Source: Auriscalpium vulgare (taxonomy: Eukaryota; Basidiomycota; Agaricomycetes; Russulales; Auriscalpiaceae). From it: DNA of 64,000 nucleotides. Of this stretch, positions 54,943 to 64,000 are shown in pieces (position 1 is the stretch's first letter; every line of letters starts with the position of its first letter). The stretch spans positions 1,550,001 through 1,614,000 of the forward strand of contig JAHBBC010000002.1 in the NCBI GenBank assembly GCA_019915015.1, read 5' to 3'. Under the pieces are notes generated by a model. The model was given only the letters and a program-made list of their open reading frames with translations. It was not told the origin of the DNA and did no database searches. The position numbers were made by a program, and so were the translations under genes.

Positions 54943-56886
54943 TACTACAGTCGTTTTGGATCGATCTCGCTCAACGATCGCGAACGACGCTTCTCCCAGC
55001 CCAAGCTCGAGATCTATGGACTCTTCCGATCGCTTCGCGCCCTTCGCATGTATCTCATCGGACTACGGAACTTCATCGTCGAAGTCGATGCCAGCTCGAT
55101 CGGAGGAATGCTCAAGAACCCCGATTTAGTTCCGACGGCTAGCATCAATCGCTGGATCATCGGCATCCTCGTCTTCAAGTTCCTCCTTCGACACGTCCCA
55201 GGCATCGCACATGGTCCCGACGGACTGTCGCGTCGCGTCCGACAGCCAGGCGATCCAGAGGAACCCCCCGACGAAGACTACGATGATTGGCTCGACAACC
55301 TGTACGGATTTTTGTTCGCAGTCCCCACGCATAGCTCCACAGTCAAACCCGACCAAGCTCCCTCCCTCCCCGCCCCTGGACTCAACGCTGTGTTCGCATT
55401 GACCGCGGACGGTCAAGATCTCAGTGAGGAGGAGGAGCCCGAGCTATCGTACGACGAAGTCCCACGCAGCGACGCAGCGATCAAAGCCGACGAGCGACTA
55501 GTCCATGTTCGCGAATGGTTAGAAGACCCCGTGCGACCAGATCACCTTTCCGACCAAGAATTTGCGACCTTCGTCCGATACGCGCTCCGATTCTTCAGCA
55601 CCGGCAATCGACTCTATCGACGCTCAGGAGATGGCGCGCACAAGCTCATCCCCCACCCCAAGCGCCGTATCCAAGTCCTAGTCGACTGCCACGACAAAGT
55701 CGGACATCGCGGAGTCTTTGCGACTCGATCTCTAGTCGGAGAACGCTTCTGGTGGCCGTCCTATGAATCGGACGTTATGTGGTATGTTCGCACATGCCAC
55801 CTCTGTCAACAACGCCAGAAGCGACAGATCCTCATCCCTCCGACCGTCGCAACTCCCGCTCCCTTGTTCGCAAAGATCTACGTCGATACGCTGCACATGC
55901 CCGTCTCAGGAGGATACCGCTATATCGTCCAAGGTCGCTGTTCACTTACGACCTACCCGGAGTTCTCCCTACTCAAGAAGGAGAACGCCGTCGCGATCGC
56001 GGACTGGATCTTCCAAAGCATCCTCTGTCGCTGGGGTTCCCTGTCGGAGGTCGTCACTGACAATGGCGGTCCTTTTGTCAAAGCCCTGGTTCATCTTGAG
56101 AAGAAATACCACATACACCACATTCGCATCTCAGGCTACAAATCTCGTGCTAACGGAATAGTCGAACGTGCTCATTATGACGTTCGGCAAGCACTCTACA
56201 AGGCCGCGAATGGTGACCAGACCCAGTGGGCGCGCTGCGCTTTCTCGGTGTTCTGGTCGGAACGTATCACGGTTCGGAAGCGCATGGGCTGCTCCCCATA
56301 CTTCGCTGTCACCGGATGTCACCCGATCATTCCCCTCGACATCTCGGAAGCGACGTACCTCCAGCCCCCTCCCGAATCTCTTCTCTCGACCACAGACCTC
56401 ATCGCGCGACGGGCAATCGCACTACAGAAACGACATGATCAAGTCTCCGCTCTCCGATCAGACGTATACGCTGAGCGACTCGCGAACGCTAGGAAGTTCG
56501 AAAAGGAACATTCGCACGTCATCAAGAACTTCGACTTCAAGCGAGGCGCTCTAGTCCTCATCCGACACACTGCGATCGAGAAGTCACTCAATCGGAAGAT
56601 GCGCCCGCGCTACCTAGGACCCCTAGTCGTCGTCTCCCGCAATCGGGGAGGGGCATACATCGTCGCGGAGCTGGACGGCTCTGTACTCGACCGTCCGATC
56701 GCCGCATTTCGAGTCATCCCCTACTTCGCTCGCAAGGAGATTCCCTTCCACTTGTCCGACGTCGACATAGACACTCATCGACTACGCGAGTTAGAAGCCT
56801 CGACGCAACACGGCAACGACGACGGCGAAGAGCCACCCCTTCCCGACGCACCCGACGACGAAGACGAAGTCACCGACCAAGGGTAG
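54602..56886 (+). pseudogene. Gypsy-4 pol, RNase H and integrase part
   Basis: After the hAT element the frame gives PVVLAVDTSYIAVGYILAQE (RNase H catalytic Asp), RRFSQPKLEIYGLFRSL, and VPGIAHGPDGLSRR. It then gives the hairpin/purine module at 55399-55437 and integrase with HHCC (CHDKVGHRG ... CHLCQ) and D, D, E in YVDTLH, VTDNGGPF and NGIVERAH. The tail is acidic with no chromodomain. From 54943 to 56886 it is open, but it is cut off from RT by the upstream lesions. Confidence 0.88.
55399..55437 (+). other. Internal hairpin and purine tract in Gypsy-4 pol (possible central polypurine tract)
   Basis: TTGACCGCGGACGGTCAA followed by GATCTCAGTGAGGAGGAGGAG closely matches the 3' module at 59733-59769 (CTGACCGTGGACGGTCAG, GTTCTCAGTGAGGAGGAGG). 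Confidence 0.6.
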
Positions 56887-56943
56887 AGAGTTCCGATCGC
56901 ATCATCCCCCCCGACATTCCTTTCCTTTTCCATCCCCATCACC

Positions 56944-57029
56944 AAGTCGCTCGCGTCGTATCGCTGTAGCGCAGGCCCACTCAAGATAAAGGGCCTTAGC
57001 CTATGAAGGATTACTGAGGCTTAAACAAA
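56944..57029 (+). other. Conserved non-coding block behind integrase (Gypsy-4 copy)
   Basis: Counterpart of 35803-35890. GCCTTAG and CTGAGGC in the block could pair in a short stem. Confidence 0.6.
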
Positions 57030-57235
57030 AGTCATTAGTTCGACTTAGTCGGACGCCCACATTCTTTTATCAACACATAATCGGAGCCAAGTCGAAGTTC
57101 CCGCGCAGTCATCAAGTCAGTCGGAGTGGTCAAGAAAGCAGGTCTATTCAAAGGTCAAGGCGCAGGTTAAGCAAGATCGAGTTGCGCTACAAATACAGGT
57201 GATCTAAGAAGTCGCATCACATCCCCGACCATCGC

Positions 57236-59260
57236 CTACTCCTCGAAAACTTCGTACCACTCGTCCTCCTCGCGCATAATCCTTGGGACCTGTCCCGCCT
57301 CGTACGCCCTCCAGAGGGGCGCGTTGATCAATCGGACGTCGCGCCACCAGCCGTCGATGAAGGAGTCACGAAGGGCGAACATGTTAGCGAGTTCCTCCGA
57401 GCGCGTCTTGCGCACCTCCTTGACGATGAGCGTGATGCCCCCCGGAGTCCTGGCGCCCGAGACCGTCTCGATCGGCCCGGCGACGAGGTCTTGAAGAGAG
57501 GCGAAGGACGGAAACGCGATGAAGTCGCGTGGTCGAGGACCGGGAGGTAGGATGTGTCGTCGGCGCGCCTTGCCTTTGCCCTTGCCCTTGCTGGCGGTCG
57601 GACGTGCGGTAGCCGGTGCGGAGGGACCTAGTCAAGAGTCAGCGCAGCTCCCCCAGAGTCGGAAGCGGTACTCACCGGCGACGGGTTCTTCGGGGCCCGC
57701 GAACACATCAACAGAGGGCGTGCGCCACTCCGCGGCTTCCTGCGCCCACGAACCTGCGCGTTCCGACCCTGAGCGCGGCGCGTCAGTCGTCGCGTCGGGA
57801 CTCGTCAAGAAGAGCGGGCTGCTCTCACCTGGCACCGTCCGTTGCGTCTGCGACTCGGGCAGCGCGGCTTGCGGCGCGTCTTGGACAGGCTGCGATGAGC
57901 CGGCTTCTTGCGTAGCGTCGACGTCCATGTTGACCAGCGCGGGAACGGTCGGAGCCGCAGGAGGCGGCGGTCTGCCTACGAACTGGCGTGGCGCGGCTAA
58001 AAGGGATTCAAGACGAAGTCAGCGAGTGAGTCGGAGGACGAACAAGACACACACCTTGGGCCAATGCCCTCGTCTCTTGGCGCGGCGTCTTGTGCGCCAT
58101 CTTCGGAGCCTTGAAAGAGGGGTCGTCGCGATCGGGAGACGACTCAGCCGGTCGCTTCTGGCCCACTGCTGGATCGGCAGGCGCGTTAGCGTCTGACGCG
58201 GCGGCGGCCTCTCGTTGAGTGCGCGACAAGACTAGGCACAAGAATTAGCGAGCGATGAAGATCGGATGACCAAGCGACTTACCCTGCACGTTGCCTTCGT
58301 CCCATCGGCACCCCTTCTTCGCCTCCCGGCACTTCTCGCATTCGACGGTCCACCCCGACGGCTTGAGGGTCGCCCTGTAGCGACAGTCGATGCGCCCGTC
58401 CGAGCCCGTCTTTGCGCAGTAATCGCAGGCCTACAACGTGATCAGCGCGCGATAGGAGAAGACCAGCGATCAAGACTTACCGGAGTACCCTTGAAGTTAA
58501 ACTCCCCGCGCTCGATGCGGAGCACGAGGTCGTTGGCGCGCGCCTTCTCGAATCGGAGGCGGATCGCCAAAGTCGCGTCAGACTCGCCTCTGCGCTTCCG
58601 AGCGGAGACCTGTTCCCCAGCGACTTGAGGGCCGTCATCCAGCTCGTCGCGGTTGTCCTCGTCACGATCTCCCGCCACAGGAGGCTCCGACGCGGGAGCC
58701 TCCGCGACTTCGATCGGCGCCAAAGACACAGCGCGGTCGGCAGTCGGCTGCGCAGGCGGAGGAACAGGGAGTGGTGTTGGTGAGGGAGACGCGACAGAGG
58801 CGGCCGGCGCGTCGTCATCGCTGGCGAGGAGGCGGTCGAAGAACGCGTCCTCATCCTCCTGGGCAAACAGCGCAGTCAGCGAGTAGTCGACGACGAACGA
58901 ACGCGAACGTACCTCCGACTCTTCCCCCGACTCGAACTCTTCCTCCGGATACAGCCAGTGCGGGGCGAGGGCGGTCCACTCAGGCGTGCCGTGCGTCCGG
59001 AAGACTGCCTGGAACTGGTTGAGGACAGGGAGGATGCGCGGCTCGGCGTTTGGATACTCATAGCCGATGTTCTAGGGATCGCACGTCAGCCGATTGGTCA
59101 AGAGCGGAGTCGGACGACAACTTACCAGAGCTTTCGCCATCCGACGAGCCCACTCGAGTTGCGCAGCCGGAGTTGCATCCTCGGACCACTTGAGGAATTG
59201 GCGTTCGACTTGGCGGACGACGCTGTCGTCAGAGAGGCGGCGGGGAGTAGGGGTCGACAT
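57236..59260 (-). CDS. Gypsy-4 antisense gene: spliced, cysteine-rich accessory protein
   Basis: Leftward, ATG at 59260. Probable exons: 59126-59260 (MSTPTPRRLSDDSV ... MAKAL), 58913-59071 (NIGYEYPNAEPRI), 58481-58858 (acidic, Pro-rich, ending NFKGTP), 58283-58430 (CDYCAKTGSDGRIDC ... VECEKCREAKKGCRW), then exons with PKMAHKTPRQETRAL and ESSPLFLTSP, and a last exon ending WWRDVRLINAP ... EWYEVFEE at 57236. Donors are GTAAG or GTACG and acceptors TAG or CAG. The same order occurs in Gypsy-3. All exons are open, so this copy may still be expressed, in contrast to the broken pol on the other strand. The function is unknown; a zinc-binding Cys cluster is likely. Confidence 0.72.
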
Positions 59261-59732
59261 GTTTGAAGGAGCGCCAAAAGAGAGGGACGTGGAGAGTTGC
59301 TTCCGACTAGCGATCGCATACCGGCTTTTAAGCGATTCGGCCCTCCTCAAGGCGACCACGCCAATCGATCGACTTCGACGAATTTTCGATCGCTCCCTAG
59401 CGTTCCCACCATTGTCCGACTACGGCCAGGCCTCGCCTCCAGCGCCTAGCCTCGACTCCGATCGCCTTTGGCATCCAGGTATACCGTCCGGGAAGCATGA
59501 CGCGTCGCGCCTAGCCCATGACATCACCACGGCGCCTACGTCTTCATCCAGTATAGACTCTTCCTCCGACGACCCTCTACGCTCACACGATCGCCCCCGA
59601 CTTTCGAATTACTCGCCGACTTTGCCCGCCGCAGTCTTCCGATTCCGACTGACGCAGCTATTCGCCTCCGACGTCCCCGCCGTTCGATTCCCCTTCCGAC
59701 CATCGCCCGCATAACCCTAGCGTCTCGTCGCA
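59261..59732. other. Gypsy-4 region upstream of the antisense gene
   Basis: No ORF convincing on either strand. By position it should contain the antisense promoter. Confidence 0.45.
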
Positions 59733-59769
59733 CTGACCGTGGACGGTCAGGTTCTCAGTGAGGAGGAGG
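59733..59769 (+). other. Gypsy-4 hairpin and polypurine tract
   Basis: CTGACCGTGGACGGTCAG then GTTCTCAGTGAGGAGGAGG abutting the 3' LTR. Confidence 0.75.
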
Positions 59770-62700
59770 TGACAAGCCCCGTCCCGCGCTGGGAGGGGAT
59801 CTCGACTGTCTTTTCGCATTTTCGACCAAGTCCTCGGTCACGTGACCTCGGCCTTCCTGCGCCACGATCGGAACGCCCCGCCGACTCCCACGCTGCTCGC
59901 ACCACGCGCCCCCAGTTGCCACACGCTCGCCAGCACAGCATTTCCCACGCCCGTCACGACGCATCAGATTTCCATCAGACTCGTACAGCCTGGTCGCACG
60001 ACAGCCACGCTCGGCGCTACGCAGGGCTGTGGGGCTTAGTTTATTCACTATGTCCCTACAGTTGTAACAAGTGGGTGGTGTCATAGGCAGATAGGATAGT
60101 GAAGTGCAAGTATAGGGCAGTATAGTGCACTCTAGTGCATATACCAGTACTATAGTGTCCTTGGATGCACTATAGTAGTAGCATGACTGTAAGGACCATT
60201 GTATTTTTGCACCAATATAATGGGCTTTGAAAATGTTATAAATAATGGTGTACATGCACAGGTGAAACTGCTATATAGAGGTAATTTAGCCGAATATATC
60301 TGGCTAACGGTAGAGAGCTGTAGGGCAATCACTGGCCAATGGATCCCATGGATTTATGTACTATAGTGAATCAATAATATATTACAGAAATGCTGGGATA
60401 TATGCACCTTCTCTCCTTTCAAATGAGCTCTATAAATTCGGATAATCTTACAGCATGTGGCTTAGTAGAGTGCATATGTGATCTGAATTTACAAGAATAT
60501 AGGGTGTCAGTTCTGAGGAGTTGTGCAGTCCACACTGTATCAGATATTTATCTACTATACTGATGTTATACTCTTTAAAGCTTTCTTAATCTGTTATGGG
60601 ATGACTGGGCATTCATAAATCATGACAAAAAATGTGAGCATATGTACTACACATGCCACTGCTGTCAGAATTTATCATAATATCTGAAGCCATTGGTGAG
60701 CCACACCAAGGCATATAGATTTGTGCACTATAGTGGTGATCTAATTGGTTGGCCACAAAAGCATATAATGTGTCCAATAGCTCTCCAGTACTTGGTCAAT
60801 ATAATCCAGAGATATTATAGAGCATTCACAGACCATGCCCCACCCAATGCTCAAAATATGGGAATTCTATCTAGAGTTGGCAGAAAGTGCTGTACTTCCA
60901 CTCTCATACAGCCTGTAACGTCTGAGGTATCCTTGTCCCAGGGTGATCCAGTTTATGATCAGGCATATGGATATAAATGGCTATTTCTTTTACAGAGGAT
61001 GAGCTTGTGCTCAAGTAAGCTTCATGGATCATGGCTCATTGAAAAATAAATAATCATTTCAGTTCACACATATGCTTGGATAGATGGGACAGAGACATGT
61101 GGATCATTTAGGCTGTATCAAAGGATCAGAAGTATGATACTATATACCAATTGCATGCAAGAACACAAAACTTTCAGGGATGGAAGGGGCATGGTGTAAT
61201 AGTGCTCTGGAATATCTAGGGATTTGTTTCCCCAAGTATTGAGGAGCTATTCAGTGCTGAAAAAGTTTGAGGATAGAAGCAAGCTAAATGACACTATAGT
61301 GTATAAGTATATATGCATTGGTGCGGCTTGCCATTAGTCTTAAATATTATGATAAATTCAGACAGCAGTGGCATGCGTGGTACGTATGCTCACCTTTTTC
61401 TTCGTGATTTATGAATGTCCAGTCATCCCATAACAAATTAAGAAAGCCTTAAAGAGTATAATATCACTATAGTAGATGAATATCTGATACAGCGTGCACT
61501 GCACAACTCCTCAGAAATGACCCCCTGTATTCTGGTAAATTCAGGTCACATATGCACTCTACTAAGCCACATGCTGTAATATCATCCGAATTTATAGAGC
61601 TCATTTGAATGGAGAGAAGGTGCATATATCCCAGCATTTCTGTAATATATTATTGATTCACTATAGTACATAAATCCATGGGATCCATTGGCCAGTGATT
61701 GCCCTACAGCTCTCTACCGTTAGCCAGATATATTCGGCTAAATTACCTCTATATAGCAGTTTCACCTGTGCATCTACACCATTATTTATAACATTTTCAA
61801 AGCCCATTATATTGGTGCAAAAATACAATGGTCCTTACAGTCATGCTACTACTATAGTGCATCCAAGGACACTATAGTACTGATATATGCACTAGAGTGC
61901 ACTATACTGCCTATACTTGCACTTCACTATCCTATCTGCCTATGACACCACCCACTTGTTACAACTGTAGGGACATAGTGCACTAAACTACTCCCCAGTG
62001 TTGCTACGCAGCTCCGGAGCTCTCACGCCATCCGAGTACCGCCTCAGTCGCCCATTGTCCGCTCGCCCATTGTCCGCCACACGAGTCCGACTACCCCGAC
62101 GTCCTCCGGTTCAGCGCTACCCACTCGCCCGCTTCCCTCCGATGCGCCCTAGCGCCTTACGACCCGCGCTACGCCCCCGCAGTCACGACGCGACTTGCGA
62201 TCGACGCGTGACCCAGTCGCGACGCGCGTCGGGAGTGTGGCACTCTGAACGTTCGCAATCGGACGACGCAGCCTCGTGCCCACATCATCGGACCACCGTT
62301 ATCGCGCTCGATATGGCGCTCCTTGTCGATTCCCGCGCTCCCCGACGCTGTTTCCCACAGTCGACGACAGAGCGGATCGTTTCCCGCGCCGTTTCCTTTG
62401 TCCCTTGACAGCGCTGATCGTTCGCTCGACATCGTCCCCCGCCTCGTTCCTCGTCGTCTGACCGTCGCATGACTCTCGCACATTGTCCGCACCATTTGAC
62501 AAGACACCGCTATCCTTTCTTTTGTCTTTCCGATGTTTCCGTACTTACTCGATCGGACACGCACTGTACTCGTCGCAACGTATAAATAGTCGTCGGATAC
62601 TCTGCGAAATGCAAGTTACGTTCCCCCCTCATCGCTCCGAGCACAAGTCGTGCACTCTCGCCCTCGTCGTATCGTATAGCGGTCAACATCGGTTGACTGC

Positions 62701-63050
62701 TCTCGCGCCTCAGCTTCAGTCGTCGCCTTAGCCTTTGTTCTCGCTTCCCGTCTTATCGCCCTCATCTTGTTCCATCGTTGTTGCCCCTTTGCCCGAGTCC
62801 TCGATCGCAGTCGCGTCGCAGCCTTCCGACGTCGTACGTCGAAGTCTTGCTTTCCGATCGGTCGGAGAGTCGATCGATCGCCTCGTCGCTGCTGCGCTCT
62901 CGTTCGGATCGCTGTACGATTGATCGGAGACGGTCGTCGCTTACTCCGGGACTCCTGACGCTCGCTCGCACACACACCGACATTTCTGCAGCGCTCTAGG
63001 GATTGGTGCTACGTTACGCATTCCGCCCTACTACCTGGTTGTGTCCATCA
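59770..63050 (+). repeat. Gypsy-4 3' LTR, split by FB2
   Basis: Parts 59770-60024 and 62012-63050 together match the 5' LTR once one GCTACGCAG copy is removed; 3281 minus 1294 gives 1987 inserted bases. TCACGTGACC lies at 59838-59847. Confidence 0.92.
60025..62002. mobile_element. FB2: 1.98-kb palindromic (fold-back) element in the Gypsy-4 3' LTR
   Basis: Nearly the whole element is an inverted repeat centred near 61,013. The arms share CACTATGTCCCTACAG, GTTGTAACAAGTGGGTGG and hundreds more bases with few changes. GCTACGCAG flanks it at 60016-60024 and 62003-62011 (8 or 9 bases of target duplication). The region 60745-60950 resembles 37440-37650 of FB1. A 118-codon ORF at 60693-61049 has no recognised domain. 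Confidence 0.85.
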
Positions 63051-63506
63051 GCGCATGAGACGCCGCGAGGTCCTTGCGGGAGCCGCCAGGACCGTGTGTG
63101 GCGGGGCTCAGCGGCACCGTCGATGCAGCCGCCGTCCGCCCACGCAGGGGTCCTGCGCAACCGACAGAACCCTGCGCCGCAGGAGTCGAGCGGCACTCAC
63201 CATTGCTCTCCCGAGGGACTCCGCCGGCTCGTTGTTCGCTCAACGCATGGCACGCAGGGTCCTTGCGGGTGCGCAGGGTCCCCGCGGGGCGCAGGTGGCG
63301 GCAGCGTGGACGGTGTTTGTCCTGTCAGCTCCCGCGAGGACCTCGCGACATCTCGTGCGCTGCGCGCGAGCTCCAGCCGCTCCAGCAATGGCTGGGTGCA
63401 CCTGAGCCGGCGGGGTGCATGGCGTGCGGGACTCCGCAGGGTCCCCGCGGAGTACACCGAGTGGGCCCGGAGGGTCCCTCACGGAATTGAAGTAGTATGT
63501 GCATCA

Positions 63507-63845
63507 GAATAGTGTAAATGGTAGCCACCCACGTAGGAGGCATATCACTATGTTCGAAGCATATCAGCGGAGCAAGGTGTATCAACATACCACTTTGCAT
63601 ATTGCTCACATAATCAAATGATCTGAACACAGGTGAGCAATATAAAAATGTCTCGTACTTTGCAAATGATCCAGACTCTGGGATCCTGGCCATTGTGTTT
63701 ACATTAATTTTACCATTCTACAGATATATAATATGTATATATTGTATTGGGGAAAGGAAAAGAAAGTGATGAGAAGAGCAAAATGTATTGTAGAGCAAGA
63801 GTCAAGATAATGTTGGTATAGACTATACACAGCTTAACTATACCC
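63507..63845. other. No gene recognised
   Basis: AT-rich DNA to the right of FB3. Nothing supported. Confidence 0.5.
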
Positions 63846-64000
63846 ACTGCACTGTAGTCAAATGGTTAATGCTCTTATATTGTATTGTGTAAGCAATGGG
63901 TTGTAGGTTCAATTCCCCCCCTTTGCACATTTTTAATAATATAGATATTCAGCCCGGGTATTGTAGTAGCCGGGTTAGAGAGGCATGACGTAGTAAACCG
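63846..64000 (+). mobile_element. tRNA-derived SINE, copy 2 (runs off the window)
   Basis: A-box-like TGTAGTCAAATGG (63853-63865) and B-box-like GGTTCAATTCC (63906-63916). About 37 bases on comes the body CCCGGGTATTGTAGTAGCC...GAGAGGCATGACGTAGT (63953-63994). The body matches copy 1; the head is a different tRNA-like sequence. The left limit is inferred from the A box. Confidence 0.65.

Larger units (their letters stand above)
45043..63050 (+). mobile_element. Gypsy-4: full-domain relative of Gypsy-3, damaged, holding a hAT element and FB2
   Basis: 18,008 bases, about 12.0 kb without inserts and the duplication. LTRs are 1294 bases (the 3' one is split by FB2) with about four differences by eye. 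Target duplication GCGC at 45039-45042 and 63051-63054. Order: gag, protease, frame change near 49040, RT, TGA at 49968, hAT, RNase H with a 341-base tandem duplication, integrase, conserved block, antisense gene, hairpin, purine tract, LTR. Confidence 0.93.
44907..63498. mobile_element. FB3: about 580-base fold-back element split by Gypsy-4
   Basis: The left piece is 44907-45042 and the right piece 63055-63498. The left arm (CTTCAGTTCCGTG, CCCTCCGGGCCCACTCGGT, GCTGGAGCGGCTGGAGCTCG) is the reverse complement, with scattered differences, of the right end 63350-63493, and the inner parts also pair (CGCGAGGTCC...GCGGGAG). The 8-base duplication GTGCATCA flanks it at 44899-44906 and 63499-63506. 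Such a duplication fits a hAT-type transposase. No coding capacity was recognised. Confidence 0.65.

Noticed and set aside
57384..57635. Leftward 83-codon ORF rich in Arg and Ser.
   Set aside because: Frame shadow of the last exons of the Gypsy-4 antisense gene, whose own frame reads PRPRDFIAFPSFASLQ.

Overview
The window looks like a transposon-saturated stretch of a basidiomycete genome, most probably an Agaricomycete mushroom. Short introns of about 37-90 bases with GT-AG and some GC-AG borders, a RecQ-type helicase of the kind common in mushrooms, a DUF6589 gene, an eIF4E remnant and fungal Ty1/copia, Ty3/gypsy and hAT elements all point that way. Nearly all of the 64 kb after position 5246 is mobile DNA, much of it nested. 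No rRNA, CRISPR array or bacterial-style operon was seen.

Left flank (1-5245). The 3' part of a RecQ-like helicase gene runs rightward with several introns and one in-frame TGA. It meets, tail to tail and 6 bases apart, a leftward DUF6589 gene. A young Ty1/copia element (5246-10810; 512-base LTRs differing at 2 sites; target duplication GAACA) sits between codons 2 and 4 of the DUF6589 gene, so the start codon is now near 10820. Next come a leftward eIF4E C-terminal remnant (11503-11920), poorly coding DNA and two unrecognised leftward ORFs.

Gypsy-1 (15951-26923, leftward) is a chromodomain Ty3/gypsy element with LTRs identical by eye and target duplication CAATG. It carries an extra sense ORF of about 2.6 kb behind integrase. 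It landed at the 5' end of a tRNA-derived SINE (26924 on). A second SINE with a different tRNA-like head but the same body closes the window (63846-64000).

Gypsy-2 (27703-31209 and 42856-44008, rightward) is a relative of Gypsy-1, split by Gypsy-3 (31210-42851) and truncated inside RT. Gypsy-3 has 1448-base LTRs and an open gag-integrase ORF lacking protease, RT and RNase H. It also carries a spliced antisense gene, itself interrupted by a 2.26-kb palindromic element (FB1, TA target duplication).

A fold-back element (FB3, 44907-63498) was split by Gypsy-4 (45043-63050), the same family as Gypsy-3. Gypsy-4 keeps gag, protease, RT, RNase H and integrase but has a frame change, a stop, an inserted hAT element (50684-54385), a 341-base tandem duplication covering the hAT end, and a second palindrome (FB2, 60025-62002) in its 3' LTR. 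It carries the same type of antisense spliced gene.

The most novel-looking points are: (1) the conserved antisense, intron-containing, cysteine-rich gene in Gypsy-3 and Gypsy-4; (2) an in-frame UGA conserved between protease and RT in Gypsy-1 and Gypsy-2; (3) a hairpin-plus-polypurine module present at the 3' end and again inside pol, at the point where Gypsy-3's internal deletion ends; (4) two giant palindromes sharing a core; (5) two SINEs with different heads and a shared body.
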